A model generated the notes under the pieces. The model searched no databases, was not told where the DNA came from, and saw only the letters and a list, made by a program, of their open reading frames with translations. A stretch of DNA of 64,000 bases from Calothrix sp. PCC 7716 (GTDB taxonomy: Bacteria > Cyanobacteriota > Cyanobacteriia > Cyanobacteriales > Nostocaceae), in NCBI RefSeq assembly GCF_019977735.1, contig NZ_AP025018.1, positions 7,692,580-7,756,579 of the forward strand. Direction: 5' to 3'. How positions within the stretch are numbered: position 1 is the first letter of the stretch; each line of letters opens with the position of its first letter. Below are positions 53,859 to 62,527 of this stretch, one piece after another. Position numbers and translations under genes: made by a program.

Positions 53859-54911
53859 ATGCGGATATTACCTCTTCTATTAACACGACAGTTCTCCGGT
53901 CAATTTTGTCTATGGAGTGCTGTTCTTATTTTTGGTGCTGCAAATTCCGTTACCCGCAAGCTGACGGAAATTGGTGCTAACAATTTTGTCGATGGTAAGA
54001 ACCCGATTTCATTTTGTAATGTTTTATTTGTAGGTAATCTTTGTGCTTTGCTAGTATTAACAATCGTCTATAGACGACAACTTAGGCTCAGTAGATTACG
54101 ACAAATTTCCCAGGAGCTATGGTTAAATCTTAGTGTCACCTCAGTAATGAGTAGTGCAATTGCTCCAGGTTTAATTTTTCATGCGCTAGCAATAACTAAT
54201 GTTAATAATGTTGTTTTGATTGGCAGATTAGAACCACCTTTAACTTTAGCTTTTTCTATTTGGTTGCTTGGACAAAAAGTTAATTTACTGGAAATAAGTG
54301 GTGCAATTGTTTCTTTTATAGGAGTATTCCTTACCATCTCATTGCCAACTAACTTTCAAAATATGATGGAGATGAAAGGATTATTTAGCTTAGGAACAGG
54401 TGAAATTTTTACCGCGATAGCATCTGTGTTCTTAGCTATTTCTACAATTATTAATAAGGCAAAACTTGCACAAGTGCCTTTAGGCGTTTACAGTATTTAT
54501 CGTACAGCCTTGGGGACAGGCGTATTTTTCTTTGCTGCCTTATTTCTTTATGGTTCAAATCATTTCATGCATGTATTTTCACCATTTTTATGGAAATGGA
54601 TGTTAATTTATGGCCCTGTAATTGTAGTAGTTGGTCAATCATGTTGGATTGCTGGTTTAAGAGCTACTAGTATATCTCAAGCTTCTTTAATTGGTTCTTT
54701 TACTCCTGTTGCAGCAGTTATCGCAGCTTATTTAATTTTAGGAGAGGCGCCAACTTTAGCCCAATATACTGGTGGCGCTGTAATTTTTATTGGTATTGTC
54801 ATCAGTCAATTCGGCATTTCGCGTAGCCTAACCCAAATTCAGCAATCACCGAATAATTCGACAGTAAAGCTAAGAGAAATTGAGAGCGAAGTTGGATTTA
54901 AAGGAATGTGA
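53859..54911 (+). CDS. DMT/EamA-family transporter
   Basis: 350 residues, ten hydrophobic helices in two EamA-like halves, with 'FGAANSVTRKLTEIG' in the first and 'SQASLIGSFTPVAAVIAAYLILGEAP' in the second. A short polar C-terminal tail follows the last helix. It probably exports a metabolite or drug-like compound; substrate unknown. It is unrelated in detail to the EamA gene at 29810. Confidence 0.86.
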   Translation: MRILPLLLTRQFSGQFCLWSAVLIFGAANSVTRKLTEIGANNFVDGKNPISFCNVLFVGNLCALLVLTIVYRRQLRLSRLRQISQELWLNLSVTSVMSSAIAPGLIFHALAITNVNNVVLIGRLEPPLTLAFSIWLLGQKVNLLEISGAIVSFIGVFLTISLPTNFQNMMEMKGLFSLGTGEIFTAIASVFLAISTIINKAKLAQVPLGVYSIYRTALGTGVFFFAALFLYGSNHFMHVFSPFLWKWMLIYGPVIVVVGQSCWIAGLRATSISQASLIGSFTPVAAVIAAYLILGEAPTLAQYTGGAVIFIGIVISQFGISRSLTQIQQSPNNSTVKLREIESEVGFKGM

Positions 54912-55055
54912 ATAAATGTTTAATTCATTTTACCTCTAGAGTATAATTATAGTTATAATACAAAAACTATTTATTCCCACAGTGAAATATTTTTTGACAG
55001 ATACCCAACTTGAATAATCTGAAGTTGTTGCTAATTGCTTGATGAATAGGCAACG

Positions 55056-55166
55056 TCAGCTTATAGGCGCCACATAATTAAACAGCAAAGCAGAGAAAAC
55101 ACCTAACCCCCAACCAAACCAAGCAATAATTAGAACAATCCATTGATAACAATTTAAGCGAATCAT
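55056..55166 (-). pseudogene. N-terminal remnant of an MFS transporter
   Basis: ATG at 55166 opens 'MIRLNCYQWIVLIIAWFGWG' then 'LGVFSALLFNYVAPIS' and stops after 36 residues. This matches the first helix of MFS proteins of the sialate/aromatic-acid symporter type, whose text continues with PTLL-like sequence. The rest of the gene is missing, so this is a truncated remnant. Confidence 0.6.
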
Positions 55167-55279
55167 TTTTCAATTTCTATTTATATGAATGTTAACTTAC
55201 CATTATTTGGATATTAAACAAAGCTTACAATATTTTCACTCTCATGTTTCACACTAAATGGGGACTTGCATTTTTTATT

Positions 55280-55305
55280 ACCACAGAAACGCAGAGTACA
55301 CTGAG
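55280..55305. repeat. ACCACAGAAACGCAGAG dispersed repeat
   Basis: Diverged copy of the ACCACAGAGACACAGAG family, followed by a partial ACCACAAAGGAC copy at about 55319. Confidence 0.65.
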
Positions 55306-55602
55306 GGAAGAGGAATCAACCACAAAGGACATTAATCTCGGAATAGCCTATTTATTAAAGTATAAAATTCAAACGAAAATAGGCGCCATTTGAGTTGTAC
55401 ATTTAATACGAACGTTCGGTACTAAATAGCCAACACCACTAACTTATAGTTGGGGATTTTGGTATAAACTCGTTTGATACTATCCAGCATATTATGTATT
55501 TAGTTTAAACAACAAGTTAGTTTTTGAATATTTTGTATTCTACTTCTCTTGCTTTTTGTTTTCGGGCAAACTATTAACTTAAAGGGAAAGATTTCTTATT
55601 AA

Positions 55603-56424
55603 ACAGGTATATTTGGTACTTTTGTTTCCATACTTTATTATTATAAATTTCCTGTATCTCAACCTATAGTTGGAGCTATTGTTCCCAGTATCGTTTTAGG
55701 TTTATTACTGGTTTTCCGGACTAACACAGCTTACGAAAGGTTTTGGGAGGGTCGTAGGTTATGGGGAACAATAACCTCAGATACCCGTAATTTAGCTTGG
55801 CAAATTTGGGTAGTAGTTAACGAAACTGAGCCATCAGATCGAACTCAAAAAATAGCTGCCTTGAGACTAGTAAGTGCTTTCGCTGTGGCAAATAAATTAT
55901 ATTTAAGATCAGAGCCAGTAAATAATGAATTAAAAGAACTATTATCTCAATTTGAATATTTGCAGTTGAAGAATATTGATAATGCACCGTTTGAGATTGC
56001 TTATTGGATAGGAAATTATATACAAAAGCAGTATAATCGTAACTGCATAACTAATGCTCCACAAGTAGCTGCAATGCTCACTTTGACAAGAAATCTCATG
56101 GATAGTTTAGGCAACTGTGAACGCATTTTGAGGGCGCCTCTACCCCTAGCTTATACGATTCATCTCAAGCAACTGTTATTAATTTATTGTTTGCTATTGC
56201 CTTTCCAGTTAGTTGCAGATGCGGGTTTATGGACGGGTGCAATTGTTGCTTTAATTAGTTTTACCTTATTTGGTATTGAAGAAATTGGTGCTGAAATTGA
56301 AAATCCTTTTGGTTATGATGATAATGACTTACCTTTAGATACCATTTGCAACCAAATTAAAAATGATATTGAAAAGTTTATAACTTGGAATAATAGTGAT
56401 GGACTTTATCAAGATATTATTTAG
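55603..56424 (+). pseudogene. N-terminally damaged bestrophin/UPF0187 channel gene
   Basis: The open frame from 55603 to the stop reads 'PSIVLGLLLVFRTNTAYERFWEGRRLWG', the bestrophin core, and later 'LPFQLVADAGLWTGAIVALISFTLFGIEEIG'. Full-length proteins start about 40-60 residues earlier; here the frame meets a TAA at 55600-55602 and there is no ATG, so the N-terminus is lost. In-frame internal starts such as TTG 55861 would give only 187 residues. Cyanobacterial homologues are anion channels, often thylakoid. This copy is likely inactive. Confidence 0.65.
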
Positions 56425-56431
56425 TTGTATG

Positions 56432-56483
56432 GTGGACAGTGCCCACTACAATTAAGTTTATAAAAGCAGGCAGGGATGCCTGC
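56432..56483. repeat. GTGG-AGTGCCCAC element and GCAGGCA-TGCCTGC hairpin
   Basis: GGTGGACAGTGCCCAC (from about 56431) is a copy of an element also at about 43394 and 48377. The GCAGGCA-GGGA-TGCCTGC hairpin (56466-56483) plus TCCACAA is the 25237 family. Both lie between bestrophin and the convergent PPOX gene. Confidence 0.75.
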
Positions 56484-56492
56484 TCCACAAAA

Positions 56493-57005
56493 TTATTTCA
56501 ATTCCACCTTTTCATGTTCACCAACATTGCTGGCAGGTTTACCTGTTGCTACAGCTTTGACCAAACTAATAGCATTAGCAACAACACTTGAAGGAGAATC
56601 CCAATACTCAGCATTCTCAACATTGACTTTGATTAAGGCAATATCTGGTTCATCAAGCTCTTTAGGGAACCATGCTTTAAGCTGAGGTTGCCATAATTCT
56701 TCAAGTTTTTGTCTATCCCTGACAATTTCTGCTGTACCAGTCAGCGAAACGTAACTTTGTTTTTTGGGGTCAGCGTAACTAACGTTTACCTCATGGCGCC
56801 GATTAATTTCATTGACCTTAAGTGAGGAGGCGTAGGTAAAAAACCATACATCGCCATTAAATTCGACTTCTTTGTTGGTTGCCATTGGACGACTGTGTAA
56901 TTTACCTTCACTGTCAACAGTCGTTAGCATGGCATAGTCAATATCTTTGATTAATTCTCGAACTTTTTGGATGCTGTCGCCGTTGTTTCCATTTGAGTTA
57001 GTCAT
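56493..57005 (-). CDS. Pyridoxamine 5'-phosphate oxidase-like (general stress protein 26) family
   Basis: 170 residues. 'AMLTTVDSEGKLHSRPMATN' and 'VWFFTYASSLKVNEINRRHEVNVSYADP' are the flavin-binding split-barrel of the PPOX-like/GSP26 group. It is too short and too divergent for a true PdxH. It may bind FMN or F420 and reduce a stress-related substrate. It is divergent from dnaK. Confidence 0.86.
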   Translation of the reverse strand: MTNSNGNNGDSIQKVRELIKDIDYAMLTTVDSEGKLHSRPMATNKEVEFNGDVWFFTYASSLKVNEINRRHEVNVSYADPKKQSYVSLTGTAEIVRDRQKLEELWQPQLKAWFPKELDEPDIALIKVNVENAEYWDSPSSVVANAISLVKAVATGKPASNVGEHEKVELK

Positions 57006-57529
57006 GTTTAATCGCTATATATAAACGTCTTAGGCTCGAAATCAACATTGATTTACCTGTTACGTTAGCCAATTCGCCTAAGTCATATCTTGCATCTAAG
57101 GTTAGGTATTTTGAAGGCGCCACCGGAATTAAGCACCGAGCAGATGCTGATTTTTATGCCGAATATTGCGACTATAGTGGATTTTGGCGGCAAACACCAC
57201 TTAAGGTTTACGGTTGACGCGAATTACTTACAGTATTATTTCTCATACATTAGACGAAGTGAAATAAAACAAATTGTGAGTTTGAAAGCTGCTGCATGGA
57301 GTCAATTGGCTGACCGTCCGTTAAATTGTTCGGGAAACCACCCTTCATGGACAGGCTACACAGGCTCAGTATATATATCAGCATAGTTATGGGTTTTCAC
57401 CCCACGCTCATCCAAATTTTAAGGTTTGAAGTGCTGAACTGGTTGCGACGAGCGACTCAGTTGGTTTAATTTTCTCGTCCTTATTACGTCCATTTATTAA
57501 TTTGTAGTTACACGGAGCCAGCACCTACA
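57006..57529. promoter_or_regulatory. Upstream region of dnaK
   Basis: About 525 bases. Frames here are weak. The frame from TTG 57090 to 57386 and a start-less frame reading 'KVRYFEGATGIKHRADADF' then 'YAEYCDYSGFWRQTPLKVYG' (to about 57214) are both open, but neither has a good start or a recognised motif. dnaK promoters would lie here; no CIRCE inverted repeat was noticed. Confidence 0.4.
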
Positions 57530-59446
57530 ATGGCAAAAGTAGTTGGAATAGACTTAGGAACAACTAACTCCTGCGTGGCAGTCATGGAAGGTGGTAAACC
57601 CACAGTTATTGCTAACGCTGAAGGTTTTCGTACCACTCCCTCTGTTGTCGCGTTTGCGAAAAATGGCGACCGCTTGGTTGGTCAAATCGCCAAACGTCAA
57701 GCGGTAATGAACCCCGAAAACACTTTTTATTCAGTAAAACGCTTCATCGGGCGCCGCTTCGAGGAAGTTACAAATGAAGCTACCGAAGTCTCATATAAAA
57801 TTTTACAGAGCGGTGGAAACGTTAAATTAGACTGTCCAGCAGCTGGTAAGCAGTTTGCACCAGAAGAAATTTCCGCACAAGTTCTTCGTAAACTTGTTGA
57901 AGACGCTAGTAAGTATCTTGGTGAAACAGTTACTCAAGCAGTAATTACCGTACCTGCTTATTTTAATGACTCACAACGTCAAGCAACCAAAGACGCAGGT
58001 AAAATTGCGGGTATTGAAGTATTACGGATTATCAACGAACCTACTGCTGCATCGTTAGCATACGGTTTTGATAAGAAGAGTAATGAAACAATCCTTGTAT
58101 TTGACCTTGGTGGTGGTACTTTCGACGTATCTGTCCTTGAAGTAGGAGACGGAGTATTTGAAGTACTTGCAACCTCTGGTGACACCCACTTAGGGGGTGA
58201 CGACTTCGACAAAAAAATCGTTGACTTCCTCGCTGAAGAATTCCGCAGAGCGGAAGGTATCGACCTTCGTAAAGACAAGCAAGCTTTACAACGTTTAACA
58301 GAAGCAGCAGAGAAAGCCAAAATTGAACTTTCGAGCGTTACCCAAGCAGAAATTAACCTGCCTTTCATCACTGCAACACAAGATGGTCCTAAGCACCTCG
58401 ACACAACGTTAACACGCGCTCGCTTTGAGGAACTTTGCTCTGACCTTATCGACCGTTGCCGCATTCCTGTTGAAAATGCGTTACGTGACGCGAAACTCAG
58501 CAAGACTGATATTGATGAAGTTGTACTAGTTGGTGGTTCGACTCGTATTCCCGCTGTACAACAGTTAGTTAAGACTGCTTTAGGTAAAGACCCTAACCAA
58601 ACAGTAAACCCTGATGAAGTGGTAGCTGTTGGCGCCGCAATTCAAGCTGGTGTATTGGCTGGTGATGTTACTGGTATCTTATTGTTAGACGTAACACCAC
58701 TGTCTCTAGGTGTGGAAACCTTGGGTGGTGTAATGACCAAGATTATTCCTCGTAACACAACCATTCCTACCAAGAAGTCAGAAGTATTCTCTACCGCAGT
58801 TGATGGACAAACAAACGTAGAAATTCACGTTCTCCAAGGTGAGCGTGAAATGTCCAACGACAACAAGAGCTTAGGAACTTTCCGTCTCGATGGTATTCCT
58901 CCTGCACCTCGTGGTGTTCCTCAAATTGAAGTTGTGTTCGATATCGATGCTAACGGTATTTTGAACGTAACCGCGAAAGATAAGGGTACAGGTAAAGAAC
59001 AGTCCATCAGTATTACTGGCGCCTCGACCCTCGACAAGACAGACGTTGAGCGCATGGTACGTGATGCTGAACAAAACGCATCAACCGACAAAGAACGTCG
59101 CGAAAAAATCGACCGTAAAAACCAAGCTGACTCTTTGGCATACCAAGCAGAGAAGCAAATTCAAGAACTTGGTGACAAAGTACCCGCAGCAGACAAAACC
59201 AAAGTTGAAGGTTTAGTAAAAGACCTTAAAGACGCTGTTGCAAAAGAAGACGACGAGCAAATCAAGCGCATTATGCCCGAATTGCAACAAGCACTATTTG
59301 CAGTTGGTAGCAGCATCTATCAACAAGGTGGTGACCCTGGTGCTGGTGCTGGCGCCCCTGGTGCTGATGCTGGTTCTGCTGGTGGCGCCTCAAGTGGTGG
59401 TAGCGGTGATGACGTTATTGACGCTGACTTCACTGAATCTAAGTAA
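57530..59446 (+). CDS. dnaK: Chaperone DnaK
   Basis: 638 residues, standard Hsp70 length: '[20 protein letters not shown]' at the start, '[17 protein letters not shown]' (ATPase core), '[17 protein letters not shown]', then the substrate-binding domain and a Gly/Ala-rich lid ending '[12 protein letters not shown]'. ATP-driven folding of cytosolic proteins; cyanobacteria usually have several copies. No grpE or dnaJ lies next to it. Confidence 0.97.
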   Translation: MAKVVGIDLGTTNSCVAVMEGGKPTVIANAEGFRTTPSVVAFAKNGDRLVGQIAKRQAVMNPENTFYSVKRFIGRRFEEVTNEATEVSYKILQSGGNVKLDCPAAGKQFAPEEISAQVLRKLVEDASKYLGETVTQAVITVPAYFNDSQRQATKDAGKIAGIEVLRIINEPTAASLAYGFDKKSNETILVFDLGGGTFDVSVLEVGDGVFEVLATSGDTHLGGDDFDKKIVDFLAEEFRRAEGIDLRKDKQALQRLTEAAEKAKIELSSVTQAEINLPFITATQDGPKHLDTTLTRARFEELCSDLIDRCRIPVENALRDAKLSKTDIDEVVLVGGSTRIPAVQQLVKTALGKDPNQTVNPDEVVAVGAAIQAGVLAGDVTGILLLDVTPLSLGVETLGGVMTKIIPRNTTIPTKKSEVFSTAVDGQTNVEIHVLQGEREMSNDNKSLGTFRLDGIPPAPRGVPQIEVVFDIDANGILNVTAKDKGTGKEQSISITGASTLDKTDVERMVRDAEQNASTDKERREKIDRKNQADSLAYQAEKQIQELGDKVPAADKTKVEGLVKDLKDAVAKEDDEQIKRIMPELQQALFAVGSSIYQQGGDPGAGAGAPGADAGSAGGASSGGSGDDVIDADFTESK

Positions 59447-59460
59447 TTTTGTATTAGTTT

Positions 59461-59524
59461 GTTCCCAGGTTCAACTTGGGAACATTAAAATATCCACACT
59501 AGCTTTTGTTAGTGTGGGTTTTTG
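59461..59524 (+). terminator. Double hairpin terminator of dnaK
   Basis: First hairpin GTTCCCA...TGGGAAC (59461-59483). Second CCACACTA-TAGTGTGG (59494-59517), followed by a T-rich run (GTTTTTG). The second is a good intrinsic terminator. Confidence 0.88.
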
Positions 59525-59556
59525 TTGTTAAGAGGGGGTTGGTTTGCAACGGATAT

Positions 59557-59593
59557 AACGGATGTAACGGATGATTTATTTGTTACATCCGTT
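59557..59593. repeat. 12-bp inverted repeat of GGATGTAAC
   Basis: AACGGATGTAAC (59557-59568) and its exact complement GTTACATCCGTT (59582-59593) with a 13-base loop. The preceding GGATATAACGGATGTAACGGAT is a short tandem repeat. It lies between dnaK and the convergent exported-protein gene. Confidence 0.7.
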
Positions 59594-59666
59594 CATCATC
59601 ATAGTGGCTGTAACAATTTAGATCAAGCAGCTTAGTAGAGAGAAAAGTCGTTATGATGTCAGGGTT

Positions 59667-59960
59667 TTAAGCGTTTTTGAAAAAGCTGCAAATCAGGGCG
59701 CCTGCATTATCTTCTCCAAACGGTATAATCTTGCCATCATTTTGAATCCGATGTTCACGACAGTCGTATGTTTCAACTGGTGTTTTGGCGCCATCAATGC
59801 TTACTGATGCCTGATATTGCCAGTATTTTTTAGCACTTCGCTTAATACTGAGGATACAAATCTTATGCCCGTTGTCGCTACGACATGTGAAAGCCTTAGC
59901 AGGAAATGCGATTGTAAAGCTAAGTACAACTATTAGTATGAAAGTAAGTATTTTTGCCAT
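59667..59960 (-). CDS. Small exported protein, 97 residues
   Basis: Signal peptide 'MAKILTFILIVVLSFTIAFPAKA', mature part with four cysteines ('FTCRSDNGHKICILSI', 'TYDCREHRI', 'ALICSFFKNA') that could form two disulfides. A periplasmic or secreted small protein of unknown function. Confidence 0.72.
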   Translation of the reverse strand: MAKILTFILIVVLSFTIAFPAKAFTCRSDNGHKICILSIKRSAKKYWQYQASVSIDGAKTPVETYDCREHRIQNDGKIIPFGEDNAGALICSFFKNA

Positions 59961-60038
59961 ATTCGATTATAATCACTACTTACCTTATATTTTGTGACTT
60001 TGACAAGATGAATTGTTTGCTCATCTCCAGACATTTTA

Positions 60039-61079
60039 TTACTTCACAAGATATTTGAACAAATCATCAAGAATCATATTAGCTCCTAAAGGGCCACCAG
60101 CAAACCAGATGCTTGGCTGAACCTCATACACCTGTCTGTTTTTTACAGCTTTAAGTTGAAACCAAATAGGATTTTTTAGATAAGATAAAGGTTCACTATT
60201 GGGTTCATTAATTACAAACAAAACATCTGCATCATATCTGGTTAAAAATTCTATACTCAATTGTAAGTAACGTTCTTTTTGGTTTCTTTGAATTAGCGAT
60301 TTTTTTACACCTATATCATCAATAATTTGATTAAATACAGCGTCACGATTTAAGGATTTGATATTTTGTCCAGAAACTCCAATTACAGATACTTCTATTT
60401 TCTCTAACCGCTTGCCCATACGGCGCCGAAACTCTTGAACCCTTGCTTGATAGTTATTTAATACTTGCTTGGCTTGTTCATCTTTACCTAATACTTGGGC
60501 GACATAGCGAAAATTATCCTGAAAAGAAGAAAAACTTCCCCAGTCAACTAACACTGTAGGAGCAATACTCGTAAGTAGATTGTAAATATTTTTTTGATAT
60601 TCTCGCCCTATAATTAAGTCAGGTTTGAGCATTAATATTTTCTCCAAAGAAGGCTCGAATGCATTACCAACTGGCTGAATATCTTTTGCTTGCTCATTGG
60701 TTATGCCACGAATTAGTATTCCTTTTTCTGGGGAAATAGCGGCGCCGATTGGTTTCACGCCCAAAGCTAGCACTGGGTCTAGAATAGTCGAGTCGTGTAA
60801 GGTAATAATGCGTTGGGGTTTAATAGGAATTTTTGTTTCTCCATAAGCATGTTTAATTACTCGTGTAGCTGCGGGTGATAACAAAGGTGATGAGGCAGTA
60901 CTATTTGGAATTTGTAAATTATGACGGCACCCTGAGATTGTTAGAATAATAGCTATTCCTAGCAAGAATAATTTAAATTTCCTATTTGGACAAATGAAAT
61001 AAAGTACAGATGTACAAAAACAATAAGTTTTAATATTTTGAAACTTGGTTAATAAAATTTGCAAATTTAAACCTGCCAT
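60039..61079 (-). CDS. Iron-siderophore ABC transporter substrate-binding lipoprotein (FecB/BtuF-like)
   Basis: 346 residues from 'MAGLNLQILLTKFQNIKTYC'; the start may be a later Met. A lipobox 'ILTISGC' near residue 51 anchors it. The body is the two-lobed helical-backbone fold: 'QRIITLHDSTILDPVLALGVKPIGAA', 'LEKILMLKPDLIIGREY', 'APTVLVDWG' and 'VYEVQPSIWFAGGPLGAN'. It should bind a ferric-siderophore and pass it to an ABC permease not in this window. It is a neighbour of the siderophore exporter and the receptor genes. Confidence 0.85.
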   Translation of the reverse strand: MAGLNLQILLTKFQNIKTYCFCTSVLYFICPNRKFKLFLLGIAIILTISGCRHNLQIPNSTASSPLLSPAATRVIKHAYGETKIPIKPQRIITLHDSTILDPVLALGVKPIGAAISPEKGILIRGITNEQAKDIQPVGNAFEPSLEKILMLKPDLIIGREYQKNIYNLLTSIAPTVLVDWGSFSSFQDNFRYVAQVLGKDEQAKQVLNNYQARVQEFRRRMGKRLEKIEVSVIGVSGQNIKSLNRDAVFNQIIDDIGVKKSLIQRNQKERYLQLSIEFLTRYDADVLFVINEPNSEPLSYLKNPIWFQLKAVKNRQVYEVQPSIWFAGGPLGANMILDDLFKYLVK

Positions 61080-61114
61080 GAAATTTGTTAGTTTTAATAA
61101 TAAAAAATAATTTA

Positions 61115-62422
61115 TCAGCTATAGTCAGGCACAATAATTTCTACATCCCGCAGTTTGCGAAATCCATAGCCAGCCAAACCAATTAGTACACCAAAAAAGG
61201 CAAACAAAGTATACTGAACTGCCATCCCTGCTCCAGAACTTGTACCAAACCAACTTCCTAAAATAGATGCTAAACTGCCACCGGGCTGCATTGCTCTTGA
61301 AAACACATAGTCAGCTAGAGGGCCTGAAACTGCTAATCCAACAGGTGAAGCAATTTGAGAAATGAAGTAACGAGCAGCGAAGACACGTCCTTGGACTTCT
61401 GGTTCTACTTTAGAAAGCCAAATGGCTTGACTAGAACTACTAATAAAAGGCCAAAAGAAAGCTGCAAAAAAGCCAGCAATAATCCAAATTAATGTTGAAT
61501 TACCCAAGCCAAAGACCATCATGCTACTGTAACTAAATATTGTGCCTAACAAAAACCCGTGGATACGGCGCTTAAAACCACCCCAAACACTCAGTACTAA
61601 AGCCCCAACCACGCCACCAATACCAATTGCTGCTTGGACAGTGGCGTAAGTAGTAGCATTATTATTGCTGCGAGCCAAAATCAAGGGTGAGTGTATACCG
61701 TACAAAACAGTATCAACAAAGTAGAGAATGAGCAGAAACAGCAAGATAGCATATAGGCTGGGACGCTTAATAATATATCGAAAACCAAAAGTCAACTCTT
61801 GCCATAAAGTTTCACTCACTTCCCGATGTTCGCAACGCTCAGGTTGAGGAATATGCACAGTCCAAACAGTCGCAATCGCTATCAAAAAGGTACTCAAGTC
61901 AATAGTAAGTATACCTCCTAAGCCAATTTTATAGTAGAGCGTTCCGGCTAAGGCTGGCGCCAAAATTGTAGAACCAAATTGAGTAATATGCTCGCTCATA
62001 GCAGTAGCTCTTATGTAGTGCTGCTTGGGCACAATCATTGACATAGAGGCTGAATAAGCTAACCCTTGAAAATAGCCAAATAACCCATTAATTGCTGCCG
62101 TGATGTAGAGATGCCAAATTTCTAAGCGATGAGTCAAAAATAAGCTCATAATAGCAATAGTCGAAACACCTGCTACTGTGTCTCCTAGCATCATCAATTT
62201 TTTGCGGTTACAACGGTCAACTAATACACCCGCAAAAGAGGAGGCAATGACTCTTGGTATTTGATTAGATAATAATATTAAAGATATTGGTGTTGCTTGA
62301 CCTTTTGCTTGCCATGCCCAAATAGTAATGGCAAAAGTTGTCATTTCTGAGCCAAGAATTGAAGCAAACTGACCCACCCAAATAATCAAAAAAATATGTA
62401 ATTTCTTCGGCTGTTCTTCCAT
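61115..62422 (-). CDS. MFS transporter, probable siderophore exporter
   Basis: 435 residues with 12 hydrophobic helices; 'VGQFASILGSEMTTFAITIWAWQ' starts helix 1 and 'GVLVDRCNRKKLMMLGD' is the inter-helix 2/3 loop of the family. This type (DHA3, EntS-like) is common in siderophore clusters and exports the siderophore. The location between a siderophore-binding protein and a TonB receptor gene supports the role. Confidence 0.84.
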   Translation of the reverse strand: MEEQPKKLHIFLIIWVGQFASILGSEMTTFAITIWAWQAKGQATPISLILLSNQIPRVIASSFAGVLVDRCNRKKLMMLGDTVAGVSTIAIMSLFLTHRLEIWHLYITAAINGLFGYFQGLAYSASMSMIVPKQHYIRATAMSEHITQFGSTILAPALAGTLYYKIGLGGILTIDLSTFLIAIATVWTVHIPQPERCEHREVSETLWQELTFGFRYIIKRPSLYAILLFLLILYFVDTVLYGIHSPLILARSNNNATTYATVQAAIGIGGVVGALVLSVWGGFKRRIHGFLLGTIFSYSSMMVFGLGNSTLIWIIAGFFAAFFWPFISSSSQAIWLSKVEPEVQGRVFAARYFISQIASPVGLAVSGPLADYVFSRAMQPGGSLASILGSWFGTSSGAGMAVQYTLFAFFGVLIGLAGYGFRKLRDVEIIVPDYS

Positions 62423-62527
62423 TATTTCAGTAATATTAAATTAAATTTTTTATGTAAAGTTCAAACACCTTTGTTATTTGTATCTACTGTTAAGCATCTC
62501 CAAATAACAAAGTATGACATCTAATTT

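Noticed and set aside
57090-57386. 98-residue reading frame upstream of dnaK
   Set aside because: TTG start, no ribosome site, no recognisable motif, and an overlapping frame is equally open.
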